A stretch of 64,000 nt of DNA from Cladopsammia gracilis (GCA_022457155.1 JAJGOT010000412.1:115001-179000); one strand, 5' to 3'. Shown: positions 44,241-56,354, counted from the first letter of the stretch. The notes: generated by a model from the sequence alone, not told the origin. Numbers and translations: made by a program.

Positions 44241-46334
44241 ATGTGAAGCTGTGGAGACTCACAGATATTATAAACAACGCTATTGATACAGCTAAAAAGA
44301 AGACAAAATTCAGCTGGATGCAATGGTCAAGTGTAAGCCGGATCTTTACCTTGATGAATATCAAGAATGGTTCTTTTCACTTGCTGGACCCAGGACCGTC
44401 ACAGAACTCTAAATGCAATTCTGCCATGCGCAGTAAGCCCTTGTTTCCATGGTTACAAGTGGCTGAGAGTTCCGTAACACAAACCTCCTGCGACAAAAGC
44501 AGAAAGGGATGAGGAAAAATGTTAAAAACAAGAGGTTACTATTGTAGCCTACACTCATGCGCTCGCGTAAGCAAGTTTTATGGTTTGTTTTGAACGGGTC
44601 ACGCACCCCTTCCCCCCTCAACGATTTTTGCGTGACACACTAAAGAACACGCTAAAACACGTTTTCTGTACTCGCTTTGAATATTTAATTTATTGATTCC
44701 CGATGAAATACACACTCGTCTTTTATTTCCCAAACCGTGACTTATTCCCGTTACATTTGAAAAGACTACTTTTAAAAGCATTGAAATCAGCAAACGACCG
44801 GGCTATTTTTTTCAATTTTAGCGAATCTCAATAACAGAATTATGCGACCATGCACAAAAACTTTTACTCGGTCTAGAATTACTAGTATGACTAATTTTCG
44901 AATAAAATACACCAGTTGTATCGAAAATTGCCCTAGAAACTGATTTGGAAATGAAAATTGCAAAACATACACAGACATCTTTGCGTAGGCGACGCATGTG
45001 AAGTTAGATATTTTGTTTACATATAAATATCAGATGTCATTACGATTGAATTTTAGCATGTATTATAAATATTTCTCCAAAACTAACCAGAACACAGAGA
45101 AAAAGTGAATCACAAATTGATATCAACATAAATTCTCACCAAAAAATTGTAATTTCTTTTACGGTAAAGTCCCTCGTCTATATGAAATCTGCTTCTTCGG
45201 TTTTGATCACCCCGCACTGATAAAAGCGTATGAATTTCCTTGAAGCAAGATTTAGTTGCTGAAAGCTCTCCTTTTTCTCCACCATAGCGGCTTTGGGTAT
45301 TCTTTAAAGCTTTCTCTTTCCATTTTGAATATTTCAAATGTGAGTTATTAATCCGATGACACGAAACTACGGTTTTAAAAAATGCTACGTTAGAATCAAG
45401 CTCCTTCCTAGACTTCCTAACATGCCGGGATGTAATCTAACCATAAAAATGTCAACAGGCATCCCCAGACCATTACCAAAACTCCCTCAACAAATTACTA
45501 AAAATACTGAATAAAATCATGCAACATCTCCAGATCATGACTCTGTAAGAGATTCAGAGGGATCGCAACTTAAACATTTATCATATATTTTTTCCCTGAA
45601 TAAAGCTATGCAGGAAAAGAAAGCAGGAACATTCCATGGAAGCTGTCTTAGTTAGTAATCAAAATAATATATTTATACATGGGGTGAAGAGCCTTCGGGC
45701 CAAATCTGAAATACCTAGAAGAAAAAAATATATATATTAGTAAAAAATAGTATTCTGAGTTTCAAAAAGTTTGTTCTTATCCCGATAAAGCAAGTTTGCA
45801 TGCATCAATCACGCCATGCATCACCCCCGTGAAATCTTGCAAGATAATACGTGACAAACGCGAAAAAAGCTACAACTTCAAGTCGATTTCTCACCACTAA
45901 AACGGCGGGGCCCCCGACCTTTTCTCAAAGTTTAACTATGAAACTTTAATTCTGTGCAAAAATAAATCCAAATATTGACCGAACGATCCAATGAAAGGGC
46001 AAACTAAATACCCATGTCACACATTAGTGGGAAACAAAGATTTTGAAGACAACATGGTTTTCATTGAACAAATTTGACACAAAAAATGCTCACCCGAAGC
46101 TACAAGTTGGGTTATAGCTTGCCAAGGTATTTCTCTTTCGGCCTTCCGAAAACGATAAACTAAAACGTTCGATGAAACGAGAAATCAATACAAGAACAGA
46201 CAGGAGACCTCAACACGAAAGAGTGAAGACGGCCGCCATTAGTATCACTAAAGTGACGTGTGATTGGATGAATGAAGTCACGTGGACCGGCCGTGTCCAA
46301 CACCGCCTGGTACATAAATTTGCATGCAAAATCG
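44241..46334. other. Spacer with repeat traces
   Basis: No gene supported. 44530-44600 resembles the start of the 412-bp unit at 46335 (GTAGCCTACACTCATGCG). 44797-44860 matches, inverted, part of 32960-33030. The rest is AT-rich and featureless. Confidence 0.4.
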
Positions 46335-47158
46335 TGACACAAAAAATAATAAAAACAGGAGGCTACCAGTAGCCTATACTCATGCGCATGCGTAAGTAAG
46401 TTCTATGATATATTTTAAACATGATAAGAACATGTCCAACATGGCGAAGAGTTACTCCTTTCATTCAGTCATCGTTCCTGCAAACCACGTTGTTTACTAT
46501 TGATTGTTTTGAAAATGAAGGCTGTACCGCAATGAAGGGAATGATTCTTCCAAGTCTTATATATACCAAACATGAACATTGCTAATGTAAGTAGGGTTGT
46601 AGGAGACGCTGTCGTGACACTTGAGTAACGCTCTTTTACCGGAAGTGAGAGTAGGCGGAAGTCACTAAACAGGAAGTGCGGTGGCAAAGCTATGAACCGG
46701 AAGTGTACAATTTAAAATATGCATGCATAAATTTGCATTCAAAATCGTGACAAAAAATAACAAGTCGCTCCAAGCAGCCTTTACTCGTGCGCATGCGTAA
46801 GAAAGTTTTATGATATATTTTAAACATGACAAGAAGATGTCCGACATGGAGAAGAGTTACTTCTTTCATTGAGTCATCGTTCCTGCAAACCACGTTGTTT
46901 ATTATTGAATGGTTTGGAAGTGAAGGCTGTACCACAATGAAGCCAGTGACTCTTTAAGTCTTATATATACCAAACGTGAACATAGTAATGTATGTAGGGT
47001 TGTAGAAGATGCTGTCGTGACACTTCAGTGACACTCTTTTACCGGAAGTGAGAGTAGCCGGAAGTCACTAAACAGGAAGTGTAAATGGCAAAGACATGAA
47101 CCGGAAGTGCACAATTTAAAATATGCGTCCATACATTTGCATGCAAAATCCTGACAAA
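46335..47158. repeat. Two tandem 412-bp units with clustered ETS-type sites
   Basis: Copy 1 (46335-46746) and copy 2 (46747-47158) share GTGACANAAAAATAA, CATGCGTAAG, GACATGGNGAAGAGTTAC, a CTTATATATACC TATA-like element and a cluster of GGAA motifs: ACCGGAAGTG, GCGGAAGTC or CCGGAAGTC, AGGAAGTG and ACCGGAAGTG. That makes about four ETS-type sites per unit within 75 bp. No ORF follows that could be its target. Confidence 0.9.
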
Positions 47159-47345
47159 AAAAAAAAAAACAAGAAAAACGGAGCCGAAACCTTACCTCAT
47201 GCTGCTTCGCGCATTAATAATAATAAAAATAACAAGAAACACGGAGCCGAAACCTTACCTCATGCCGCTACGCGCATGAGTAACAAGAAAAACGAAGCCG
47301 GAACCTTACCTCATGCCGCTTTGCCCATGAGTAACAAGTTGTAAG
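47159..47345. repeat. Tandem repeat of about 60 bp
   Basis: Three copies of GAGCCGAAACCTTACCTCATG with CGCGCATGAGTAACAAGAAA between. The plus frame through it is a by-product. Confidence 0.85.
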
Positions 47346-48390
47346 CGAACTAACCCTCAACTGACATAAAGCGTATAGAAAATGATCGTGCACCAATTCA
47401 CATACGGTACACGCCGGCGAGCTTTGGGAAAATATTACTTTTAGAAGAAATCTACTCAGTCAAAACTCCGAGTTAAAAGGGCTTGCTAGCCTGTGAGCAA
47501 GTTTTTGGGCTCGGAGGCGGGGGTTGTGACAGCGGGAGGGGGGGGAGGGGGAAGGGGAAGGGGAGGGGGAGGAAGGAAGCTCTCCCCCAACCCCCGCCCC
47601 AGAGCCCGAGAGCTTGTCTGCAGAGTATGTAGACACTCTGTTCAGTACACACAGTACCTGACGATCTCTCTTACACATGTACGGTCTGTAGGTATATGAC
47701 GCCCCAAAGAGTATGGTTTTTGGGCCGTGTTGGCATGGTCTGAAAAAGGGCTCACCGCAGGGTATCTTTCTGTCTTGTAGTCCTGAAAACGGAGTGGAGG
47801 GAATTACGTCTAAAACTGGGAAAATGGCAATGTTTGTTCTAAAAACGAACAAAATAAATTCCCCCCCCCCCCCCTCCCCTTTTCCGGACAAATCAATCTT
47901 GAGGAGTTGTGCTATTCTTATCACGGTACGTGATTAGTGGTTACTTAAGTTATTGGCTTCCATCTTCCACCCAAATAGACGTTTCAGCAACGTTTGCACG
48001 TTTTTACGACCAGTAGGCATTATAACGCTACGAAGTATGTACAAACGCAATTTGACATTTATAACTTTCTTCTCGTACAAACGGCAAAATAATCCTCCAG
48101 ATCCTCTCACTTGGAAGAGTTCAATTTATTCTTAGTGAATCGGTCTCGAATTTGGCGTTTGTCCACATTGTAACTTTCAAAGCAAGATCTCTAGCATGAG
48201 AACTAGTGAAAAAAAAAAACGAAAAACTGCATGGGACGCAGTGTCAATGACTGACTGCAGGTAAAACGGAAGAAAGGTGAAATTGCCTCAGTCGTTGTTA
48301 ATTATGCCATTTAGTTGGTATCAGTATTCCTGAGCGTAGCCCACTAATTTTCATAACGTTGTACTCGCTCGGATGCCATAACCGTCTAAT
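47346..48390. other. Spacer with G-rich block
   Basis: 47520-47580 is purine-rich (GGGGGAGGGGGAAGGGGAAG), which could form G-quadruplexes, and 47860-47880 is a C-run. No coding region is supported. Confidence 0.4.
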
Positions 48391-48600
48391 TTACTGTCTG
48401 AATGGTGTTTTATTTCCAGAGCCAAAACTTTCCAGTAGGACAGCATAGTAACCAAGGTTTCCTCGCATATGGATTTTACGATGAGATGGTATATACCAGA
48501 GGCTGTTTATAGCAGACGAAGTTGAATGGCCTACATTTTCTGTTTTATCGATAGCCACAAATGTGTGTGTTGAAAAAGTTACAAGCACATTTTTTCTAAT
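48391..48600 (-). CDS. Possible terminal coding exon, unidentified
   Basis: A 67-codon stretch on the minus strand, following a TAATAAAATTAG that could be a splice acceptor, reads without a stop and has balanced composition (FVAIDKTENVGHS, SLWYIPSHRKIH, NLGYYAVLLESFG) before ending in TAA. No family is recognised and no upstream exon was found. It lies just outside the inverted repeat. It may equally be a chance frame. Confidence 0.25.
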   Translation of the reverse strand: MRKNVLVTFSTHTFVAIDKTENVGHSTSSAINSLWYIPSHRKIHMRGNLGYYAVLLESFGSGNKTPFRQ

Positions 48601-48664
48601 TTTATTACAGGGTTTCAAAGAGCAGGAACAAAATCAGTAACATTTGTGTCAAGTTTGTTTTTAT

Positions 48665-50755
48665 ATAAGATGTTTTTTACGCGTTCACCATCTTCTCAAA
48701 GTTGCGTAATAATTCTGCTTTCCGTGAGTGCCGAAAACCGTCATAAATCCATTTTTCAACTTTTTTTAAATTTTTTTTAAAATGTGAATGCCTCATATAA
48801 TATCGAGCATGGATGCTAGGATCGTATATGTATCATTGGGTTATACATTTACAACCCTTTTCCAACTAACTCTAACTCGTACTTACAACTCGTATATGTA
48901 TCATTGGGTAATACATTTACAACCCTTTTCCAACTAACTCCTTATATGCAGTATATGTACTCTTTTTTTTTGGGAACAGTTTTTTTTTAATCTTCATATA
49001 GTGATATTTACATTCATACATATAGTGCTATACAATACAATATAATACACACAAAACATACACAAAAGGTCATACAGAGTATTTTAGTTTGCAGTTAGAG
49101 GATTCTATGTTTTACATTGCTTATGTATTGTATATTTGTAGATATTGTTAATATAATGTATTATGTATTTCGTGAGAGGTTGATCTGAAAATTAAGGCGA
49201 GACCATTTCTGTGCAAAAGGCTTTGGATCATTATTATAACGTGCAATTTGTCCTTCTATTTCCATTGAGTTTATAACTAGTTGTATATACACCTGCAGCT
49301 TAGGAAGCTTGTTTCCACGTTTGCAGGTGTATATATAGTGTCTAGATATAAGGAGTAAATGATGAAGGAGAAAATCTTTTGTGTTGTCAATAAGACCAAA
49401 ACAAAGAGACAAAGAAGGAGTAACACTTTCCAAATCCTTAACGTTTTGGGAGATCCACTCGAAGATGCTCTTCCAGAAATCTTGTGTATGCTTGCAGTTC
49501 CAAAATAGATGAATAAGGGTTTCTTTTTCTCCCTCACAGAAGGAGCAGGAATCTCTTTGTTTAATGCCTAAACTTTTTTTTTAAATTTCGTCTTTAAAAT
49601 AAATCCCTGGAAACCCAAAACTATTTTTCCTTTTTATTTAAAGGGTTGTTTTGGCAAAATAAGAAAAATATTTCGCGAATGTCTTACGATTCTCGATCTT
49701 CTCGGAAAATGGTTCTTTAAGGGACACCGGCCGAAATAGAAAAATTTCGCTTGGTTTATATCCACGTTATATCGCCACCAAATATACAACTATAGAGCAA
49801 AACAAAAGCAGTAGTTTGGAGATAAAGTGAAGGATTGCAAGGATTGAAGTGGATTACAGTTCATGAAATTTGATTTATTGACCGCCTGTCCGTAAATCAA
49901 ATTTGTCATTCTTGTGAATTTTGACTTTTCTAGCCTTTATTTTGTTTGTTTAGTTCATATTTCTTTGCTTCTATCGTTTTTAGCGATGGTTTCTTCCAAC
50001 TTCAAGATAATAAAGTAAGCTGAAACCAAGTTCCTGGCCCATAATCATGAAAACACGATATTTCAGCCGGGACAGCGTCCCTTTAAGCGTTCATTTATAT
50101 TCAGTGTCAAGCAATTCTTGGTTTGAATTAAATTGTGAACGCTTTTCTTACAGGTATCGTTACCATGGTGTATGTTTAACAATACACTTTAGTCCCACAA
50201 AAGATAGGAAATCAGTAGGATTTGTATAAAAACAAAAATTAAAACGACCATTCAGTGCCAAGCTGATAAACTTCTGGACGCTTTCCATTTTAAAATCAGG
50301 TGTTCTTTCTCATTGCTTTAATAATAAAACAACCGCTTTTACATTGGATTCATTATATATTACATAATTTTCGTTGTCTTTAAAATAAAAAATAGATTAA
50401 TGGGAAAATGTTACGGTGATTTAGCTTATTTTTAGACAAATCTATTAAATATTCAACTAACGATCTTTGTTCATATGAAAAATGCTCCTACAAATTAACA
50501 CCGATAGGAAAATATCAAGTGAATTTTCGAAGGAAGAACAAACCGTAATCCGTTTTTTAACTAGTTTGCTAAGGCATCAAAGGAAGAACTTGAAAAATTG
50601 GCCAATGTTTTTCAAGTTGCATGCAATCCCGTTTCCATCCTGGCTATCTGCAGCCAAAGGCGCCTCTTTATAGTTTCAGTGCAATAAATAAATGAAGTGA
50701 TTGTTAACAGAATTGGACCATTATTAGTTGGTTAATCCGTTAATGCAAATATCTA
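48665..50755. repeat. Interspersed non-coding repeat, copy 2 (inverted)
   Basis: Reverse-orientation copy of 38938-40830, with an extra insertion at about 48785-49560 that copy 1 lacks. That insert contains an inverted pair, GCAGGTGTATATA and its complement, near 49270-49335, and a doubled TCGTATATGTATCATTGGGT phrase near 48830 and 48890. Confidence 0.75.
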
Positions 50756-50848
50756 TCTATATCTATCAAACTACGAAATGAAATCTGCGAGATTAAAAAT
50801 TCATATTCTTCACCAGCATGCGCGTGTACAGCCGAAGAATCAAGACTC

Positions 50849-51667
50849 ATGGCAGAAAATAGAGACCTAAAGCAAAGACTTTGTGATATTGAAAAGCGAC
50901 GTGAATCCCTAAAACAGGAGTCTAAAATCGTACATGATGAAAATAAGAGCTTATTGACGGCCCTTCGATTGCAAGCTTGCGAAATCGAGAAGGCGAACAC
51001 TCATGAATCACACCTGCATCAACCTGAATCCGTTGGGGATAGTACTCAGCCACATCATCAACCAAATCCCGACTGGAAAAAAGTGGGCTCAAAGGGAAAT
51101 AAAAATAGAAAAAACCACAACAAAGTTAACACCGAGGCAGAGAGTCAAAAGGAAAAGGAAAATAGTACGTCTAAGAAGGAAACGGTAGTCATCCTTGGTG
51201 ACTCAATAATCTACAACATCAAAGGGAGGAAATTGTCAACAGCAAAGAAACATGTTATTTCCAAAACATTCAGTGGGAGCACCATTGATGATATGCACGA
51301 TTTTGCAAAACCTACAATTCGACGAAAACCTGATGAAATCATCCTACATGTCGGCACCAACGATCTACAAACTGATGACCCAAGACAGATAGGTGAGAAA
51401 ATCGTTGACCTTGGAAGATTCATTCAACAGGAATCACCTGGAACAAAATTAGCAATATCAGGCCTCACAGTACGAAAAGATGATGACAATAACAAAGTTA
51501 AAACTGTTAACAAATCGCTTCGATCCTTTTGCAACTCAAACGGTTGGTCTTTTTTACCAAATGAAAACATTGATACTACTTGCATCAATAAGGGGGGACT
51601 TCACCTTAATAGACAAGGAGTTTACAAACTCGCTGCCAATTTTAGAGAACACATAAATCGAAATTGA
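50849..51667 (+). CDS. LINE ORF1 with SGNH-hydrolase domain
   Basis: A 272-residue intact frame. Residues 1-55 are helical and charged, likely a coiled coil. A Lys/Asn/Ser-rich linker follows, then an SGNH-type esterase domain: VVILGDSIIYNI (GDS block, about residue 115), LHVGTNDLQTD (block with the Asn, about 165) and GLHLNRQGVYKLA near the C-terminus (catalytic His). The Asp that usually precedes this His by three residues is Gly here (KGGLHLN), so hydrolase activity is doubtful. ORF1 proteins with such an esterase are typical of the CR1 group of LINEs, where they bind the RNA or membranes. The endonuclease ORF2 lies 140 bases downstream in the same direction. Confidence 0.85.
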   Translation: MAENRDLKQRLCDIEKRRESLKQESKIVHDENKSLLTALRLQACEIEKANTHESHLHQPESVGDSTQPHHQPNPDWKKVGSKGNKNRKNHNKVNTEAESQKEKENSTSKKETVVILGDSIIYNIKGRKLSTAKKHVISKTFSGSTIDDMHDFAKPTIRRKPDEIILHVGTNDLQTDDPRQIGEKIVDLGRFIQQESPGTKLAISGLTVRKDDDNNKVKTVNKSLRSFCNSNGWSFLPNENIDTTCINKGGLHLNRQGVYKLAANFREHINRN

Positions 51668-51744
51668 ATTCCACCGAATAGGGAGGTTGAGAATTCAAGT
51701 TTTGTTTCTCCGACTTTAGATGCATTTCAAACACTTAATAATTC

Positions 51745-52915
51745 GAGGGGATTTAAATTGGCTCGCTAAATATTACAAGTCTTTATAAACACATCGATGA
51801 ATTAACTGTGTTTATGGATAAACAAACTTTTGATATTCTAGCGTTAAACGAAACCAGACTTGATAGTTCAATTTTGGATTCCTCATTACACCTCTCGGGT
51901 TATAATTTGGTGCGACGTGATAGAAATCGAGGTGGCGGAGGTGTTTGTTCTTATATCCGAAACAGCATAAATTATACACGACGTCTTGATCTTGAAAGTG
52001 AATCTTTAGAAATATTAGCGCTAGAGATCAAGAAACCAAACAGTAAACCATTTTTGGTTTTTTGTTGGTACCGGCCACTTCATTCGCCAGTTGAACATTT
52101 TGAAATCTTTGAATTTCTTTTGAAAAAGGCTGAAAAAGATTTTTCTGATATTTACATAACCGGCGATATCAATTGTAACCTTCTACAGGACTCAAGGGAC
52201 TCGTATACAATGCGCCTGGTTAACATTATGGAGGCATACCAACTAACACAGGTGATAACCGAACCCACTCGAGTGACAAGTAATTCATCTACTCTCATTG
52301 ATCTTTTTATTACCAACAATGCGGAGAGTATTGCGCACTCTGGTGTTTACTCCCTGTCTATAAGCGATCACAATCTTATTTTTGCAGTTCGAAAAATTGG
52401 TATCCCAAGGCACAATCCCAGATATATTGAGACCAGAAAATTTAAAAATTTCAATTCAAATGCATTTCTTTCAGATCTACAGAATTCTCAATGGCCGCAA
52501 ATTGATCCGAACTCCGGCAATGTAAACGAGGACTGGTACAACTGGAAAGGTTGTTTCCTTAACGTTCTCGACAAACATGCTCCAAAGAGAGTTATTAAAG
52601 TACGAAATAAGCCAGCTCCCTGGCTAAATTCGGAAATTAAAAAAGAAATGTTTGCGAGAGACTCATTAAAAAGAAAGGCAATAAAATCTGGTTCGCTCGA
52701 TGACTGGGCTATTTATAGGCAAGCAAAAAACGCTGTCAATTATTCCATTAGGTGCGCAAAATCAAAATATTATCGCCATAAGTTGAATGAGAACGCAGGT
52801 GACTCGCGAGCCACCTGGAAAGTGTTAAATGATTTAATGGGAAAAAAGTCTGCTGTTACCGAGATAAACGAAATTATCGGACGTACCGCGAAAGGCGTAA
52901 CAGAATTATTATATT
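51745..52915 (+). pseudogene. CR1-like LINE ORF2, endonuclease part only
   Basis: The frame reads SLYKHIDELTVF, then FDILALNETRLD (endonuclease Glu), a GGGGVCSYI turn, FCWYRPLHSP, YITGDINCNLL, TLIDLFITN and SISDHNLIF, all hallmarks of the APE-type endonuclease that nicks target DNA. A linker of about 140 residues follows (PAPWLNSEIKKEM, YRHKLNE). It stops at about 52915 with no reverse transcriptase at all. Loss of the 3' part while the 5' part is kept is the reverse of normal LINE truncation. The frame carries a stop just before 51745 and no ATG until 51808, so translation probably relied on ORF1 coupling. It is open for over 370 codons and is therefore young. Confidence 0.88.
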
Positions 52916-52929
52916 TTTCCGGGCGCCAT

Positions 52930-53043
52930 ATATGGTGGTAGATTCCTACCAATTCCTACAGATTCCTACAGTGACGTCACATTTTCCTACATGGATAAAG
53001 ACGTGGTTACCAAGGCAGTTGTCCATGTTGTTATTTTTTAACA
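52930..53043 (+). promoter_or_regulatory. Candidate promoter with CRE site
   Basis: Contains TGACGTCA (about 52972-52979), a full CRE/ATF site, and three copies of GATTCCTAC or AATTCCTAC just upstream. A gene-like ATG GCG GAA start follows at 53044. No TATA box is seen. Confidence 0.35.
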
Positions 53044-54238
53044 ATGGCGGAAAGTGCGCGAAGGGTTTCTTCCGTTTCTTCGGCTGGGTTTTACCTCGTT
53101 GGAGGCCGTTGCATCAACTAGCGACTCTTCAATCGACCATATTGCCGTAAGTTATCGTTGACGAATTTTTTCCACCCCTTATTTTACAGAATTAACTCCA
53201 AATACCTCATAATCTTAGTTGCTTATCGCATCTCATTTTGATCAGCATTTTCAATATCGTGTCGTCGCGATATAATTCTTCGAACGTTTTTGAAGAGAAG
53301 GATTATAACATCGTGTAACTCTGTGGGATTATTAATACTTTTGATGGGTTATGCAAGTCGAATCCCGTAAATTTAGACCTCGGGTTTAGACTATAAGTTG
53401 AACTGGGAGTAACTTCAGAAGGTCTACATTTAAATCCTTCAGAATACCCAGACGCGGTCGGAACGCTTTGAAGAACGACAAAAACCTACCTACCTACCAA
53501 AGTGCGGGATTGCAGAAAACTAGTTTAATGAGATGGAAATCATATTTCTATCTCATTGAATAACAATACATCCCATTGTATCATGCTTCATTCTAAAAAC
53601 AAACTGAATATTAATTTTCTGCAATCCTGCACCTCACTCATAGCCCATCAATACCATTTTTTTTTCTTTTGCTGCCCATAGACTCAATATGGCCACTTTA
53701 CTGGGCAATTTTCTTTCAAAAAAGAAGATAAAAATATGCGATACCATACCATTACAGGCCTAAATCTAATCCCTGAGTTGCTCTAGTTTTTGTACTATGT
53801 GGCATATTTTTGTGGTATTTGAAGCATTTTCTGTGCTTCTTCTGATGGAGCTCTCTTCCCCCCCCCCCCCCCCTTTTTTCCTCCCATCCCTTCCGCATTT
53901 TTCCTCCATCTTCTGTTCAGTGCCATGGGTGCCTGGATTGGAGGCTCATGGCTGGGTTGTGTGGATTTTCCAGCCACAGGGGCAGTGTTCTAGTAAGTTA
54001 CTGGCTGGCCACAGTGTAGGAAGCCCCTGGATGTCCCAGGCACTGACCTTCCACTTAAGTAAGGCAGCTTGATAACATACTGTAGATAGGGAAGCTGTGT
54101 ATACAGACAATGTTGTAGATGATCCCTTTTGCTATTGGTATCTTGTCAGTTGTACCTACAATTTTTGTTATTTTGTTTTAGGATTCATCTGTAGAGTCAG
54201 AATCCAATGAAGAGGAGAGGTTTGGTGAACTCTTATAA
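53044..54238 (+). pseudogene. Small three-exon gene, probably broken in exon 1
   Basis: Exon 1 (53044-53146) starts ATGGCGGAAAGTGC and ends at a good donor (CC|GTAAGT). Exon 2 (53921-53992, 72 nt) follows a strong polypyrimidine acceptor ending TTCTGTTCAG and ends at A|GTAAGT. Exon 3 (54182-54238) follows TTATTTTGTTTTAG and reads DSSVESESNEEERFGELL then stop. Exons 2 and 3 join in phase 0, and the matching frame of exon 1 (ending TSDSSIDHIA) also ends in phase 0. However, that frame has no ATG; the ATG frame (MAESARRVSSVSS) meets a stop at codon 26. One frameshift around 53085-53095 would reconcile them. I do not recognise the family. Either a pseudogene or a local sequence error. Confidence 0.4.
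53147..53920. other. Presumed intron 1 of the 53-kb gene
   Basis: AT-rich with a C-run at about 53856-53871 that leads into the polypyrimidine tract of the acceptor. No coding frame. Confidence 0.4.
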
Positions 54239-54414
54239 TGAGGCAATTTGACAGAAGCGAACATCATAAAACAAGAAAAACTGTAATATGTACAGCAAGA
54301 ATTAACTTAATTCTTTGATTAAATGGTCATTATATGGTTAATTTGTCACTTCTATTGTGTTTCAAATGAAAGTAGAAACCACAATAAAGCCAAACAAAAT
54401 CATAAAAAATTGTC

Positions 54415-54818
54415 ATACATTTAACCCCAAACATTTTGGACGTTATATTTTGAATGGACAATTTTTGGACTGGGAACAATTTACTTGCTTTAAGGTTAAT
54501 AAAGATGCTCAAAATAAGAGATGCATCAATTCCCTGCATTAATGTAGATCCTCAAAGGGATCTTCAGCATCAATTTCTGCATTAATTGCTTCGTCAATTC
54601 CAAGACAATGGGGTTTGGTCAAAGTTCAGAATTAGGTCGTCTGGAATGTTATAGGACGCTTGCAGGGTTTTCAGGTTTCTCTGGATTGCAAGCTTGACCT
54701 CTTTTAGCAGTCCTGGAGTTCTTACTACTACACAATGTAGACTAGCAAATCTACAATAATTATTTCAATTGCCCAAAATTGAAAACGTCCAAAATGTTTT
54801 GGGTTTAGTGTATCCCTG
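54415..54818. mobile_element. Inverted-repeat element, about 400 bp
   Basis: Bounded by TTAACCCCAAACATTTTGGA and its near complement TCCAAAATGTTTTGGGTTTA. Interior AT-rich and non-coding. No clear target duplication. Confidence 0.5.
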
Positions 54819-55786
54819 TAGCTTCTTGTTGGTTGTTTTCCTTTGTCTGTGCAATTGACTATTGACTATTGGTTTATTGGTTTTCAACACTGTTACATTA
54901 ATTAATTGATCTAAATTTAAAGAAATAAAAATTTAAATATCTACAAACCCGCTTATAGCATAGCTAATCTAATCTAGGTGGAATTTTGACTGATAAAGAA
55001 AAAAGGAGATACATGTATTCATAACAGCATATGTTATTGGCGATTTCCAACCTTGTCGTCGGTACCTACATGTATCAGTTTTAAAAATAGCAACATGACA
55101 CAAGCAGACAAAATAATTGCAGACAGATCATTACATGACTATTCCAAGTGGCACTAGGCTCATGATTGGTTAATAATTTAATACGGTCATGTGATCTTGT
55201 ATTTGACAGTTATCTCTTGCTGCTACTGGCAAGAAGGTGCTGGGACAAGGCTTAGTTATTTCATACATGTAGTTATATTTTATTAAGTTACAGTAGGAAA
55301 TTTATTCAATGGGAGGAATCACAAATGCAAGACCACTTAAAAAAAAACCGCTGATATTAGAGAAGGAATCAAACTTCGTTTTTGCTAGAGACCGAATTTG
55401 ATTTAGCAAGGATCATAGATATGCTCTGAAAAGTAAAAGTAGCTGGGACAAAGTATTGAATGGGAAAGTTGTGATCCCTGTGTCCCTGCTTTATCCAAAA
55501 CCCCTATCAATTTTATCTTGGTATACTTTGGAGGTTTGTTTCTTCAATTTATTTCAAAAGCATTATCTATGAGGATAACTGCCAAATTTGTTGGTTTTAC
55601 TTTTTACAAGCTTGTGCTATGAATTTTGCTTTCAAACTTGGTTTACACTGTTTGGGATTCCTTCTTTAGCCTTTGAGTGTGTAGCACAGTAGTCATTTGG
55701 TTATACAATAGGTACATGTACATCCATGTTGTGCCATCTGCTCAATTGAAAGCCATTCAGTCAATTCAGTATTCAGTAAGTTTGAT

Positions 55787-55924
55787 AGTGATTTTTCTCA
55801 GACCGTGAAACAGTTTCTAGTAGTTAGTGTATAATAGTCAAATAGACACAAAAGAAAACAATGGAAATAAGATCTACTAACCTCTATTAGTGTACCAACT
55901 ATTTCACAGTCTGAGGAAAATCAC
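55787..55924. mobile_element. Mariner-type MITE, copy 1
   Basis: About 137 bp with inverted ends GTGATTTTTCTCAGACCGTG and its complement, flanked by TA on both sides. A relative lies at 60620-60758 in the opposite orientation. Confidence 0.85.
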
Positions 55925-56167
55925 TATGCAAAGTGTGTCGTTGTCTATACAATTAGAATTGAGGATAGGTTCCAGGAAAGGAACTTAGTCATTAATTTTG
56001 GTAATTACTAGATAATTATTATTAATCACTAAATTTAATCAACTTAATAATGAATAAATAACTGTCAGAATTAGGATTTAAGTATCGTCAATTTCATTCT
56101 GTATCATTTCTTTAAGTTAATTATTAAAAGATGTGCTTTTCATTTTGTCTCCGTAAAGAGTGGCTTT

Positions 56168-56354
56168 TAATAGGCCATTTGCACGATGACGTCATTTGAC
56201 TACTACAACCAGAATCCTTCAGTTTTTTGTTTTGTAGTGCAAATTAGGGCTATTGTTATTTAAACCGCACTGGGATTACAAAATTTAAATAAGAAAGGAA
56301 AAACGAAATAAATTCTGGTAGTAGTAGTCAAATGACGTCATCGTGCAAATTTTA
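56168..56354. mobile_element. MITE with AATAGGCCATTTGCACGATG ends, copy 2
   Basis: Second copy of the 41250-41439 element, with GTAGTAGTAG in place of GTAGTTGTAG inside. Its right terminus loses the last GGCCTATT. Confidence 0.85.

Larger units (their letters stand above)
54239..56167. other. AT-rich region with two MITE-like elements
   Basis: Downstream of the small gene; an AATAAA lies near 54381. An inverted pair CCAAAACATTTTGGACGTT lies at about 54422-54444 and 54786-54815. The MITE at 55787-55922 is listed apart. No gene is supported. Confidence 0.4.

Noticed and set aside
47460..47924. 154-codon minus frame with Pro/Ser run
   Set aside because: Built on a G-rich low-complexity stretch.
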